From: Symsagittifera roscoffensis
Lineage: Eukaryota; Xenacoelomorpha; Acoela; Convolutidae
Assembly: GCF_963678635.1 (NCBI RefSeq)
Contig: NC_087068.1
Location: 53,840,213 to 53,904,212 of the forward strand
Direction of reading: 5' to 3'
Length of the DNA: 64,000 nucleotides
Positions 32,105 through 45,120 of this stretch are shown piece by piece. The translations under genes and the position numbers were made by a program. Numbering within the stretch: the first letter of the stretch is position 1; each line of letters begins with the position of its first letter. The notes below the pieces were generated by a model. The model saw only the letters and a list, made by a program, of their open reading frames with translations, was not told the DNA's origin and did no database searches.

Positions 32105-32370
32105 GTTCTTATAATTTAATTTCATTGAACAAAAAAAGTTTTCGCTATTTCCATAAAAAAATTTGTGTTAAAAAGTATGGCAAAACGCTTGTTATTTAAT
32201 TCCAAAATGTGGCAAGAAATGCTTATTATAACTTTTCATACTATGGAAAAAAAGCTTATCTTGCTAGTTTAATAGTACTTTTTTATTGAATAAAATAGTA
32301 TGGAATAATATGATACGCATTTATTTCATAATATGGAATAGTATGATAAGAATTTTTTTGTCAACCCGGG
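32105..32370. mobile_element. Foldback element with CCCGGG end, 3' fragment
   Basis: Matches the last 267 bases of the element at 38266-39462, ending with TTGTCAACCCGGG at 32358-32370. The 5' part is absent because X copy 1 is joined here. Confidence 0.75.
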
Positions 32371-34287
32371 ATAATGCCAATTACAAAATGATAAAATTAG
32401 CACTCATTATTGCAATTCATGGACCTTTATGCACGCGTTCAAAGGTGCCTCATAATTTTGCGCTTTGATTATCTTTTTTGTCATATCCGTATTGTCTTTG
32501 AGCAGCAATGAAATCACTACAGAGTACTGATTTAAATTAACCGGACAAAAGGCGCTAAACTTAAAATTTAAAACGACTTTTCCCAAATTGAGTTAAGTTT
32601 AATCAAAAACTCGTGTTGACAAAACTCGCTTTAAGTGTTTAATAGAATTAACAAGTTAAAATTTGCTTTGCGAAGTTCGGGCACAAAATTTTACTTCAAA
32701 AATGTGTCATTTTGGCTCCAAAAAAGACAAATTTTTGAAAAAGAAAACCATAAATTTCAAGTTTAACGCGTTTTGTGCGGTTAATTTAAATCAGCACAGT
32801 AAAAAACTTCGAAAAAGTGCATAGAGCATTCAGCGGGGCCTAGAAAGTTAGACAAGCAAACTAAACGTGACCAGAAAAAAATTTTAAACAATAATTAAGT
32901 AAGCGCTCAAGAAAGTGAAAGCTATTTTGAATCACTAAAATGATATTTAACTGCTCAATGAATATAAACATAGCAAAAAGAAACAAAAAAATCAATGAAT
33001 TCGAGAATGGGGTAAAAGTTGACAGGTTTTTAGATTTCGAAAATTTTTCAAAAATTTTGAATTTTTTAACCCAAATTAAGAAAAAGTGGATAAGTACGAA
33101 ATCTAGGCAAAAAACTACACTTTAAAAGTCATTTTAGTTTCTTTCGGGCCAATGTTTTTCCATTATTGGAGGGCATAATTTCCCGCATTTTAGCAAAATA
33201 ACTTGAAGTTTATTTGGTCTTTTTCACGTATACTTACTCAACATGTACTCTGATATGTCACGACTCATAAATCCGCATTCTGATGCTGGATATGGTAGCA
33301 GATTTATACGCTGCCCCATTGAGGATTCGACCCCCTGCCGACCCAAAGGGTCCCCCTTTGTACTAATTTTTAGATATCCATTATTGACTGACTGACCTTA
33401 AAATTTTTCTAAACGCGCCTTTGGCGCCAATCATTACTAATTTTGAGTAGGGAGAGCGCGCTAAAAAAACGACGTTGTCCAATAATTCCATAAACACGCC
33501 TTTTGGCCTGTTTCTTCACACGTTTCCCTGCGGCGCAAAAAATTTTGTCAAATTAGGCCTGTATAATGATTTGGGAGAGCTCAGAAAAATTAATTTGATT
33601 GACTTAAAAAAATAGTCGACAAATTTTCAATTTTTTTTGAAAACCCGCCCCCTTTCAAGAAAATTTTAGAGACTCCCGCGTTGAAAATATAGAAATGTGA
33701 TCACAATGTTTAAATTGTTCACCGTGCTGTTTGTATAACAATGTCAGAACCAAGAATTTTTTAAAAAATTAGAAATAAAATCTCGGTGACAAGGAGAAAG
33801 ACACTGAACTAAAGTTTAAAATCAGAAGTCAACCCCAGAAAGGGACCAAGGGTAAACATTTTCATTGCACAAACGAGTCTACACTTTGAAAAAACATGCG
33901 AAAAAGCAAAAACAAAGCTCTAGAGGCAAGGAGGGAAACATGCAAGAAAACTCAGAATTTAGCCTAAAAATTAATCCAATTGAACACAGAGGCAAGGCGG
34001 AGCTTCGCAAAACTTGCAATGCAAACAAAACACAGGGCGGTACAAGATAATGAATAAAAAAATTAAACCTGAAATAAACCTCAAAGTTAGGTTGAAAAAG
34101 TTACTTGACAAGGTAAAATTTGAACAAATTACAGCTTCAAAATTTTCTTGTTTATCGGATGAAGTTCGTCATAAACAACCTTTAAAAATTGGAAATAATT
34201 TATCAAACGGCAAAATGAAAACTTTAGGGTCTGAACCTGCCCAGCCGAAAACAAGACTGTGTCACAAACATTTTCATAAGTTTTCAA
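32371..34287. repeat. Macro-array block Y, copy 1 (no gene)
   Basis: Nearly identical to 39463-41394, and more diverged from 47876-50150. It contains the hairpin-type motif at 33991 and a box-B-like GGATTCGACCC (33323-33333). Reading frames here (for example 34014-34337) recur only because the block is duplicated; they show no domain and lie in low-complexity Lys/Asn-rich sequence. Confidence 0.8.
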
Positions 34288-36490
34288 AAACGTACCGAAC
34301 GTGCAGTAAAATCAAAACTCAAACCGTGAAAAAGTAAAATTAAGCGAGAACAGTTTTTAAGGCTTTTCCTCGAAGAAACGAAAACAAAACCTCACCGAGA
34401 CCTGTGCCTACATAAGAGTACTGACTGCTTTCAAGAAACTTAATAACCAAATCTGAATATTATGAGGCAGCTAAATAGCTTTGACAAAAACACGTCGGAA
34501 TCTAAACTTCCTCAAAAGTTTCAGTTCTTGGAACAACAAAAATAGTCGACTGCTGTGCAGCTACAAGGATCCAATAATAAGAATTCTTCTAAAAGATACA
34601 AAAGCAGGATTCTTTTTTATTCTAAAGTTTTCTTGCAAATTCGTTTCGAGTTTTTTTCAAAGATTCAAAATGCGGCACGTCAAATTTAACGGCCTGAAAA
34701 AACCTAGCTTCTGTAAAAACAGTTTTTAAAGCATTTTAAATATAAAACCCCACTTCTTTTTTAAATTATCAAACCTCCAGTTCTTTCACCAAATTTTTTC
34801 ATTGTCTCTCAAAACACTGCTGAAAAAAAACTTGACATGCTTCAACAGAGAACTCAGACCTGATAAAGTATCATTTCACTCGTACCAACGAACGCCCATA
34901 AGAACTTTTTCGCCGCATAATAAACTTCAGATGGTTTCACATTAGAAAACATATTCAATCCTGTTCAGTCATTTTTCATGTTAAAATACAAAAAAAAACT
35001 TCTGAAAATCCTCCTGAAAAAAAACTCTGAAAAACTTCAAAAATCACAAGTTTCTGATTGCGAAGACGAACCGGTTTGAAAGTTCGTTACCAAAAAAACT
35101 ACTCAGATGAACAAAAACTACAAAAATAAAAAATTTTCACCGTTGAAAACAATCTTCACCTCCAAAACCCAACACACTCTCATACTCATCATTGAAAAAA
35201 AGCTGAGCCAAGTGCCGCATTAGAGTAATTAGAATAACAGTAGTTTCTCCTCATGCAGAATTGTAGAGGCATATCTAATTTTGTCGATACGAGGTCCGTA
35301 GAAAAGTATTCAGACGAAAGAAACCAACTAGATGTAAGTGTCTCGCTGATAATATTCGCTTCTGATGAAGATATTGTCAAGTTATTCCCGCTCCCTCATT
35401 TGAAAATTGGCATAAAAGGGGCACGTTAATTCATTCATGTTCAGCTGTTTAATAGTGTTTAAAGGAAAAAAATATAAGGAAACATACCAATAATTAGTGA
35501 ATAATCTAACAAAAACTACCCTTACAAAAAATTCGTCTTCCCTCATGATTTTAGGTAGTCAGATACTGAAGATTTTCTTGAGGTAGAACGCATTGTACTG
35601 TTGCACTACTAGAAGGATCAATGACACTTCATCTCAGCTTCTCGGTAGTTTGATATCGCAAATGAATGAAGAAAGAAGATTATTCTCCTTGCTTTTTCAA
35701 ATCAGCACTGTCTAAATGATTCTCTTATTTATGATTCACGAAAGCTCCTTTGACCACCTCGACCTTTTGAAAAAAGTGGATCTTTTGGGAAAAACTTGAA
35801 GTTTCGAGCAAAATTTTCAATTTGCTGAAAGATTATAGCCTGACCAGATTAGAGACCAGGACGTTTGTCGCCCCATTCAGGGTCGTTACCTCTGCTCCAA
35901 ATGAGAACACTTTTTTACTTGACTTGGTGTGATGACTTAGGCGGCAAGGACTTCGGAAACATTTTAAACGAGGTTTCAGTAACTTATTATATTATTTTGC
36001 AGCTATCGTTGTTGCTGCTAATTGGACTAATTGATTAGTGATGGCTAAAAACTTGGCTAGTATAAACAATTAGGTGGTATTTACAGTATAACATAAAAAT
36101 CTAGAGTCAGAGCAAGAAAGTTTCTAAAAGGTACAACCCATAACAAAATTTTAACAAAATTGACCGTATCAGGGCGAGGCCCTGAATGTTCCGACTGCCT
36201 TTTAAAGTCTATGGAACAGTAATAACATGAAAAATTAAAGGTAATAAAAATGATTTTTTTTGTTTTAGGTTTTTTTGTGAAAATCATCCCCCACACGCCA
36301 TATAAAAACCAAAGTGATAACTTCGCTACTAGTAACAAATAATTATGGCAAATAAGCCTCGTTCAACCAATTTGGAACAATCTCTAACGTTACCAAAGTC
36401 TGAAAAACAAGACTGCTCGTATCAGGGCGGAGCCCCAAACGTTCCAACTGCCTTTTAAGATCTATGGAGCAGTAATAACATTGAAAGTTT
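34288..36490. repeat. Macro-array block X, copy 2
   Basis: Second copy of block X, followed by the Z block as in unit 3. It includes two copies of the CCGTATCAGGGCGAGGCCC-type module. Confidence 0.8.
35264..35940 (+). pseudogene. Decayed ORF of unknown function, X copy 2
   Basis: Same fragments as at 30771-31440, with changes such as L-K-I-G for L-K-S-G near 35400 and a frameshift after L-L-G near 35785. Substitutions compared with the third copy affect all codon positions, so there is no sign of continued selection. Confidence 0.3.
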
Positions 36491-37444
36491 TACAAAATGT
36501 TTTTTTTTATTTGAGATTTTTTTTGTGAAAATCACACCCCCCCCCCACACGCCATATACAATTCAAAGTGATAAGTTTCGCTCCTAGTAACAAATCAATT
36601 ACGGCAAAAAAAAAGCTTCATTTAACGAATTTGGAACGATTTTTAAAACGGATTAAATCTCCGTTTACGCGTTACTTGCGCAAAATATATCGCGCGTTAA
36701 TTGTCCCAAATTGACTAAAATGGCAATGTGTAAACCCCCTATAACTTCAGAAAAATATATTTTCAAATTGGAGCTCAAGACAACAATGTCTTTTGAATTA
36801 TTTTTAAAACTCCCGTCAAAAATGGGTGGTTAAAAAGTCGAAAATTGTCTGAAGCAAAACAACCCACCCCGAGCACAAATATTCCGTTACTTTCGTTACG
36901 ATAGTCGGAACAATAACTAATTCTCTTGGTCTTGTTCTCATAGTAAGGTTCAATGACATATCATGATATGCTTAGATCATGACACTTGGTTATAAATCAA
37001 GCTATCAAATGATTCAGTGATAAATTTTAAAGAAAAATTAAAAACGCACTTTTCACAGTGAAGCGAAGATACAATTTGCAAACAGACTCAATTAAACGGT
37101 AAAAATTAGCTATCAAATAATTCAGTGATTCTATTTGTCAAAATGTTAGGCTGCAAAAATGTCTATGATACAATTTGATAACGCTTACTTATCTCAAACT
37201 TAACCAGAACGCCAAAGATTTAAGTCATATTTCATTACTGGATGCAAAAATAAACAGCAGAAAAATAAAAGTTTAAAGAATTTTCGAAAACATAGAAACA
37301 GCAATAAAAGTTAGCACTAGAATTACTCCTAATCTACTTTTCACATACAATTTTTTTATTACAAAAAGTAATACTTATAGCGATAAAAACGGCAAAAAGA
37401 AGAAACCGATTTCACTTGAGAGCTGGTCTGAATCGAAAATAATC

Positions 37445-37530
37445 CAGCAACGGCTATGGGAATCGAACCCACTATCTGCTTCGAGAACGTCGGACGATTC
37501 TGTCATTTGACAAATCGTGCAACGAAAGCG
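37445..37530 (-). other. tRNA-like segment with box A/box B (SINE-like)
   Basis: Minus strand: a box-A-like TTGTCAAATGACAG (about 37514-37501) and a box-B GGTTCGATTCC (about 37468-37458), with a T-arm that pairs (GTGGG/CCCAT). The acceptor stem does not pair and the anticodon stem is poor, so this is not a working tRNA. It may be the Pol III promoter of a SINE. Copies are at 44665-44740 and 45890-45965. Confidence 0.35.
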
Positions 37531-37569
37531 GCGCTTTTCATCAATTTACATATTTAAAAACCTTCAAAA

Positions 37570-38264
37570 TCAATCATTTATTGCCATTGAAAAATGAGCA
37601 AAAGCGCTGCGAAAAAAAATGAAAAGTAAATTTTCAAGTATACATATTATTTGAAACATCATTACGAGGTTAAACTGTATATTTTGTGAAATGTAAGCAA
37701 AATCAGTAAAAAAGGAGCTCATTTTATTCTTCTTTTGTTTTTTCATTTTCTTCGATCGTTCCAACAAATTTTTAACATTTTTAAGGACTTGTCTCTGGAA
37801 TCCAGGAACATACAGACACAAAACTGTGCGCCTATCCAGTGCACAGTTTGGCCTCGTCATGATAATCTTTGAAATTTTCACGCTATCGTTCAAATCACGA
37901 AAGATAACCCCTGGCTTCCACTTGTAGTTCGCCTCAAAAATAACAATTATATGAACGGAAAGCCTAATCAAAAGAAATTACATGAAATCATTCGGCTTTT
38001 TTCATAACTGAGGCAAAGCTCCACTTCGCCAACAAGCAACAAAAATCAAAGAGTTAATAGCCTTAACCACATATCAACTTTTTCTTGGATATTGGATAAC
38101 ACATTGTTCACTCGTTCTCTGGTAGCTCTAAAACTGACTGAACCAGGGTATAAGCCCTTACAGTTTCCGTTGCTCTTCAAATGAAGTAGTTTTTGGCTCC
38201 AAAAAAGAAAAATTTTTGAAAAAGAAAACCATAACGTTTCTTTCCTGATATCCTTTCTAAACAT
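37570..38264 (-). pseudogene. Decayed minus-strand ORF of unknown function, Z copy 1
   Basis: Two open stretches lie close together on the minus strand. The first (38264-38046, 72 residues) includes L-K-S-N-G-N-C-K-G-L-Y-P-G-S-V-S-F and R-E-R-V-N-N-V-L-S-N-I-Q-E-K. The second (37971-37570, 133 residues) includes FEANYKWKPGVIFRDLNDSV, then C-L-Y-V-P-G-F-Q-R-Q-V-L-K-N-V-K and a Lys-rich run, and ends with a hydrophobic stretch. They are probably parts of one gene separated by a stop or an intron. Diverged copies in the Z blocks of unit 3 keep C-L-Y-V-P-G-F-Q-R-Q-V-L-K but are shorter. I recognise no family; the strongest evidence for former coding is the length of this copy. Confidence 0.35.
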
Positions 38265-38265
38265 A

Positions 38266-39462
38266 CCGGGTTGCCGTTCATAGAAGGCAAACCCTCATCA
38301 TAAAAATTCATATGTGGCGTCTATGGAAAAAATGCTTATCATACATTTTTCATGCAAATTTTAAAAACTGTTTTAAAGAGTTTTAATACACATTTTTATG
38401 CTATATTTGGCTCTTTTGAATGTTTCTGATCTTCTAAAAAAGTACAAACATTTTTGGATGAAAAAACCCTCACACATTTTTTATGGATGAAAATTTTTTG
38501 ATCAGCATTTTGTTATATTTTTTTTTCAAAAATCTCTGTAAAAACTAGTTTCGGTGATTACAAATGAGGTTAATGAAAGCTTTTAATAACAAAGAGCAAA
38601 TTAACTATCAGACACTGGATTTTAATTTTGTTCGACGAAATGCTTATATACGTTCGTATATGAAATTATACAAGCATTTTTTTGGAGAAAAATTGGAAAA
38701 TTCAAAAAAACCAAAACTGAGGTAAAAAATGGAAAACTATTTTTTGGTACAAACTTGCTTTTGTCCTCAAGTATATATATTTTTGAAAATAATTGCATGC
38801 AAAGCTTGACTTTTTGTCTTTATAACGTAATCCAGGTTGAGTTTTTGCCCACGAAATACAAAAATTACAAAAGAGTGTTTTTTTTTGTGGACACTACTTT
38901 TATTTTTCTTTGATAAGCTAAGATAAAGTTAGAATTGTAAGAAAAAACAGGCCTATTTTTCTCAAACACCGATGTTTTCAAACTAAACAATAACTAGCCA
39001 TTTACATATAGTTACATTTTCGGTATATTACTCCATGTGAAAATGTTAAAACTAACTTACATTTATCCAGTTTATCTGCGTGGTAACAGGCAGTTTCATT
39101 CTGGGTTTTCTTATGACAAAAAATCTTTGGCTAATTTATCAGATGAAACACAAAATTTCAAAACAATTTTATTCTGTGTTTTCATTTATGGAAAAAGTTC
39201 TTATAATTTAATTTCATTGAACAAAAAAAGTTTTCGCTATTTCCATAAAAAAATTTGTGTTAAAAAGTATGGCAAAACGCTTGTTATTTAATTCCAAAAT
39301 GTGGCAAGAAATGCTTATTATAACTTTTCATACTATGGAAAAAAAGCTTATCTTGCTAGTTTAATAGTACTTTTTTATTGAATAAAATAGTATGGAATAA
39401 TATGATACGCATTTATTTCATAATATGGAATAGTATGATAAGAATTTTTTTGTCAACCCGGG
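38266..39462. mobile_element. Foldback element with CCGGGTTG ends, copy 2
   Basis: Left end ACCGGGTTGCCGTTCATAG. Right end, read inwards, CCCGGGTTGACAAAAAAATT. Internal motif variants of ATGCTTATCATACA occur in both orientations, mostly near the ends. No transposase is visible. The element is 1197 bp and is collinear with the 46599 copy. Confidence 0.7.
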
Positions 39463-41394
39463 ATAATGCCAATTACAAAATGATAAAATTAGCACTCATT
39501 ATTGCAATTCATGGACCTTTATGCACGCGTTCAAAGGTGCCTCATAATTTTGCGCTTTGATTATCTTTTTTGTCATATCCGTATTGTCTTTGAGCAGCAA
39601 TGAAATCACTACAGAGTACTGATTTAAATTAACCGGACAAAAGGCGCTAAACTTAAAATTTAAAACGACTTTTCCCAAATTGAGTTAAGTTTAATCAAAA
39701 ACTCGTGTTGACAAAACTCGCTTTAAGTGTTTAATAGAATTAGCAAGTTAAAATTTGCTTTGCGAAGTTCGGGCACAAAATTTTACTTCAAAAATGTGTC
39801 ATTTTGGCTCCAAAAAAGACAAATTTTTGAAAAAGAAAACCATAAATTTCAAGTTTAACGCGTTTTGTGCGGTTAATTTAAATCAGCACAGTAAAAAACT
39901 TCGAAAAAGTGCATAGAGCATTCAGCGGGGCCTAGAAAGTTAGACAAGCAAACTAAACGTGACCAGAAAAAAATTTTAAACAATAATTAATTAAGCGCTC
40001 AAGAAAGTGAAAGCTATTTTGAATCACTAAAATGATATTTAACTGCTCAATGAATATAAACATAGCAAAAAAAAACAAAAAAATCAATGAATTCGAGAAT
40101 GGGGTAAAAGTTGACAGGTTTTTAGATTTCGAAAATTTTTCAAAAAGACTATATCAATTTTGAATTTTTTAACCCAAATTAAGAAAAAGTGGATAAGTAC
40201 GAAATCTAGGCAAAAAACTACACTTTAAAAGTCATTTTAGTTTCTTTCGGGCCAATGTTTTTCCATTATTGGAGGGCATAATTTCCCGCATTTTAGCAAA
40301 ATAACTTGAAGTTTATTTGGTCTTTTTCACGTATACTTACTTAACATGTACTCTGATATGTCACGACTCATAAATCCGCATTCTGATGCTGGATATGGTA
40401 GCAGATTTATACGCTGCCCCATTGAGGATTCGACCCCCTGCCGACCCAAAGGGTCCCCCTTTGTACTAATTTTTAGATATCCATTATTGACTGACTGACC
40501 TTAAAATTTTTCTAAACGCGCCTTTGGCGCCAATCATTACTAATTTTGAGTAGGGAGAGCGCGCTAAAAAAACGACGTTGTCCAATAATTCCATAAACAC
40601 GCCTTTTGGCCTGTTTATTCACACGTTTCCCTGCGGCGCAAAAAATTTTGTCAAATTAGGCCTGTATAATGATTTGGGAGAGCTCAGAAAAATTAATTTG
40701 ATTGACTTAAAAAAATAGTCGACAAATTTTCAATTTTTTTTTGAAAACCCGCCCCCTTTCAAGAAAATTTTAGAGACTCCCGCGTTGAAAATATAGAAAT
40801 GTGATCACAATGTTTAAATTGTTCACCGTGCTGTTTGTATGACAATGTCAGAACCAAGAATTTTTTAAAAAATTAGAAATAAAATCTCGGTGACAAGGAG
40901 AAAGACACTGAACTAAAGTTTAAAATCAGAAGTCAACCCCAGAAAGGGACCAAGGGTAAACATTTTCATTGCACAAACGAGTCTACACTTTGAAAAAACA
41001 TGCGAAAAAGCAAAAACAAAGCTCTAGAGGCAAGGAGGGAAACATGCAAGAAAACTCAGAATTTAGCCTAAAAATTAATCCAATTGAACACAGAGGCAAG
41101 GCGGAGCTTCGCAAAACTTGCAATGCAAACAAAACACAGGGCGGTACAAGATAATGAATAAAAAAATTAAACCTGAAATAAACCTCAAAGTTAGGTTGAA
41201 AAAGTTACTTGACAAGGTAAAATTTGAACAAATTACAGCTTCAAAATTTTCTTGTTTATCGGATGAAGTTCGTCATAAACAACCTTTAAAAATTGGAAAT
41301 AATTTATCAAACGGCAAAATGAAAACTTTAGGGTCTGAACCTGCCCAGCCGAAAACAAGACTGTGTCACAAACATTTTCATAAGTTTTCAAAAA
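39463..41394. repeat. Macro-array block Y, copy 2 (no gene)
   Basis: Differs from Y copy 1 by only a few substitutions and small indels, for example an extra ACTATATC phrase near 40147. This suggests a recent duplication or gene conversion between units 1 and 2. Confidence 0.85.
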
Positions 41395-43700
41395 CGAACC
41401 GAACGTGCAATAAAATCAAAACTCAAACCGTGAAAAAGTGAAATTAAGCGAGAACAGTTTTTAAGGCTTTTCCTCGAAGAAACGAAAACAAAACCTCACC
41501 GAGACCTGTGCCTACATAAGAGTACTGACTGCTTTCAAGAAACTTAATAACCAAATCTGAATATTATGAGGCAGCTAAATAGCTTTGACAAAAACACGTC
41601 GGAATCTAAACTTCCTCAAAAGTTTCAGTTCTTGGAACAACAAAAATAGTCGACTGCTGTGCAGCTACAAGGATCCAATAATAAGAATTCTTCTAAAAGA
41701 TACAAAAGCAGGATTCTTTTTTTATTCTAAAGTTTTCTTGCAAATTCGTTTCGAGTTTTTTTCAAAGATTCAAAATGCGGCACGTCAAATTTAACGGCCT
41801 GAAAAAACCTAGCTTCTGTAAAAACAGTTTTTAAAGCATTTTAAATATAAAACCCCACTTCTTTTTTAAATTATCAAACCTCCAGTTCTTTCACCAAATT
41901 TTTTCATTGTCTCTCAAAACACTGCCATGCCAAAAAACTTGACATGCTTCAACAGAGAACTCAGACATGATAAAGTATCATTTCACTCGTACCAACGAAC
42001 GCCCATAAGAACTTTTTCCCCGCATAATAAACTTCAGATGGTTTCACGTTAGAAAACATATTCAATCCTGTTCAGTCATTTTTCATGTTAAAATACAAAA
42101 AAAACTTCTGAAAATCCTCCTGAAAAAAAACTCTGAAAAACTTCAAAAATCACAAGTTTCTGATTGCGAAGACGAACCGGTTTGAAAGTTCGTTAACAAA
42201 AAAACTACTCAGATGGACAAAAACTACAAAAGTAAAAATTTTTCACTGTTGAAAAAAATCTTCACCTCGAAAACCCAACACACTCTCATACTCATCATTG
42301 AAAAAAAAAGCTGAGCCAAGTGCCGCATTAGAGTAATTAGAATAACAGTAGTTTCTCCTCATGCAGTTCCAGCTTCCTGTAGAATCGCGAATCATTTCAG
42401 GCATATCCAATTTTGTCGATACGAGGTCCAGAGAAAAGTACTCAGACGAAAGAAACCAACTAGATGTAACTGTCTCGCTGATAATATTTGCTTCTGATGA
42501 AGATATTGTCAAGTTATTCCCGCTCCCACATTTGAAAAGTGGCATAAAAGGGGCACGTTAATTCATTCATGTTCAGCTGTTAACTAGTGTTTAAAGGAAA
42601 AAAATATAAGGAAACATACCAATAATTAGTAAATAGTCTAACAAAAACTACCCTTACAAAAAATTCGTCTTCCCTCATGATTTTAGGTAGTCAGATACTG
42701 AAGATTTTCTTGAGGTAGAACGCATTGTACTGTTGCACTACTAGAAGGATCAATGACACTTCATCTCAGCTTCTCGGTAGTTTGATATCGCAAATGAATG
42801 AAGAAAGAAGATTATTCTCCTTGCTTTTTCAAATCAGCACTATCTAAATGATTTTCTTATTTATGATTCACGAAAGCTCCTTTGACCACCTCGACCTTTT
42901 GAATAAAGTGGATCTTTTGGAAGTGTCGAGCAAAATTTTCAATTTGCTGAAAGATTATAACCTGACCAGATTAGAGCCCAGGACGTTTGTCGCCCCATTC
43001 AGGGTCGTTACCTCTGCTCCAAATGAGAACAATTTTATACTTCACTTGGTGTTATAACTTGAGCGGCAAGGACTTCAGAAATATTTTAAACGAGGTATCA
43101 TGAACTTATTATATAATTTTGCAGCTATCGCTGTTGCTGCTAGCTGGAATAATCGATTAGTGATGGCTAAAAACTTGGCTAGTATGAAAAATTTGGTGGT
43201 ATTTACAGTATTACATAAAAATCAAGAGTCAGAGCAAGAAAATTTCTAAAAGGTACAACCCACAACAAAATTTTATAAAGACTGACCGTATCAGGGCGAG
43301 GCCCTGAATGTTCCGACTGCCTTGAATGTTTCACTGAACGTGAAAGTCTATGGAACAGTAATGACATGAAAAATTAAAGATAATAAAAAATGATTTTTTT
43401 TTGTTTTAGTTTTTTTTTGTGAAAATCATCCCCCACACGCCATATAAAAATCAAAGTGATAACTTCGCTACTAGTAGCAAAATAAGCTTCGTTCAACCAA
43501 TTTGGAACGATTTCTAACACGGATTAAATCTCCGCTTACGCGTTATTAGCGCCAAAAATTTTGTGCGATAGTTGTCCCAATTTGGCCAAAGAGACAATCT
43601 CTAACGTTACGAAAGTCTGAAAAACAAGACTGCTCGTATCAGGGCTGAGCCTCAAACGTTCCAACTGCCTTATAAGATCTATTGAGCAGTAATAACATTG
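41395..43700. repeat. Macro-array block X, copy 3
   Basis: Third copy of block X. It keeps the longest version of the decayed ORF. Confidence 0.8.
42361..43057 (+). pseudogene. Decayed ORF of unknown function, X copy 3 (best kept)
   Basis: The first open stretch (42361-42561, 66 residues) begins M-Q-F-Q-L-P-V-E-S-R and contains G-I-S-N-F-V-D-T-R-S, then S-L-I-I-F-A-S-D-E-D-I and L-P-H-L-K-S-G. The second (42848-43057, 69 residues) begins M-I-F-L-F-M-I-H-E-S-S-F-D-H-L-D-L-L and continues through S-S-K-I-F-N-L-L-K-D-Y-N-L and F-V-A-P-F-R-V-V-T-S without the frameshift seen in the other copies. The intervening 290 bases hold further protein-like fragments (for example E-R-R-L-F-S-L-L-F-Q). It may be a two-exon gene or one frameshifted gene. 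No domain is recognised. Confidence 0.35.
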
Positions 43701-44664
43701 AAAGTTTTACAAAATGTTTTTTTTTTTAATTTGAGATTTTTTTTTGTGAAAATCACCCCCCCCCACACGCCATATACAATTCAAAGTGATAAGTTTCGCT
43801 CCTAACAACAAATCAATTACGGCAAAAAAGCTTCATTTAACGAATTTGGAACAATTTTTTTTTAAGACGGATTAAATCTCCGCTTACGCGTTACTAGCGC
43901 AAAATATATCGCGCGTTAATTGTCCCAAATTGACCAAAATGGCAATGTTTAAACCCCCATAACTTCAGAAAAATATCTTTTCAAGTTTGAGCTCAAGACA
44001 ACAATGTCTTTTGAATGATATTTAAAGCTGCCGTCAAAAATTGCTAGTTAAAAAGTCGAAATTTGTCTGAAGAAAAAAAAACCACCGCGAGCACAAATAT
44101 TCCGTTACTTTCGTTACGAAAGTCGGAACAATAACTAATTCTCTTGATCTTGTTCTCATAGTAAAGTTCAATGACAAATCATAATATGCTTAGATAATGA
44201 AACTTGGATTGGTTATAAATCAAGCTATCGAATGATTCAGTGATAAATTGTAAAGAAAAATTAAGAATGAACTTTTCACAGTGAAGCGAAGTTACAATTT
44301 GCAAACAGACTCAATTAAACGCAAAAACTTAGCTATCAAATGATTCAGTGATTCTATTAGTCAAAATGTTAGGCTGCAAAAATGTCTCATACAATTTTAC
44401 AACGCTTACTGATCTCAAACTGAACCAGAACGCCAAAAGATTTAAAATCATATTTCATTACTGGATGCAAAATTATACAGCAGAAAATTAAAAGTTTAAA
44501 GAATTTTCGAAAACATAGGAAGAGCAGTAAAAAATAGCACTGGAAATACTCCTAATCTACTTTTCACATTTTTTTTATTAGAAAAAAGTAATACTTATAA
44601 CGGTGAAAACGGCAAAAAAAAAGAAACCGATTTCACTTGAGAGCTGGTCTGAATCGAAAATAAA

Positions 44665-44740
44665 CCAGCAACGGCTAAGGGAATCGAACCCACTATTTGC
44701 TTCGACAACGTCGAACGATTCTGTCATTTGACAAATCGTG
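44665..44740 (-). other. tRNA-like segment, second copy
   Basis: Same box A and box B as at 37445-37530, with a few substitutions. Confidence 0.3.
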
Positions 44741-44880
44741 TAACAAAAGCGGCGCTTTTCATCAATTTACATTATCTTCAAACTCAATCATTTATTGCCA
44801 TTGAAAATTGAGCAAAAGCGCTGCGAAAAAAATGAAAATTAAATTTTCAAGTATACAAATTTTGAAACGTCATTACGAGG

Positions 44881-45120
44881 TCAAACTGTGTATTTTGTGA
44901 GTTGTAATTCCGCAAAAAAAGCGCTCCCTTTGTTCTTCTTTTGTTCTTTCATTTTCTTCGATCGTTCCGACAAATTTTTAACATGTTTAAGGACTTGTCT
45001 CTGGAATCCAGGAACATACAGACACAAGTTTGGCCTCGTAACGATATTCTTTGAAAATTTCACGCTATCGTTCAAATCACTAAAGATAACACCTGGCTTT
45101 CACTTGTAGTTCACCTCTAA
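44881..45120 (-). pseudogene. Minus-strand ORF remnant of Z, unit 3, first half
   Basis: Keeps N-D-S-V-K-F-S-K, C-L-Y-V-P-G-F-Q-R-Q-V-L-K and a Lys-rich tail. Compared with the 37570-37971 copy it lacks the R-T-V-L segment and is broken at both ends. Confidence 0.3.

Larger units (their letters stand above)
36491..38265. repeat. Macro-array block Z, copy 1
   Basis: Matches 43700-45240 and 45241-46598. It carries the minus-strand decayed ORF (37570-38264) and a tRNA-like segment (37445-37530). A C-rich run lies at 36538-36547. Confidence 0.7.

Noticed and set aside
34014-34337. A 107-residue plus-strand ORF in block Y (also at 41118-41441)
   Set aside because: Low-complexity Lys/Asn-rich translation, disrupted in the third Y copy. 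It persists because the block was recently duplicated.
37445-37530. A functional tRNA gene
   Set aside because: Only the T-arm and promoter boxes fit. The acceptor stem does not pair and the anticodon stem is poor.
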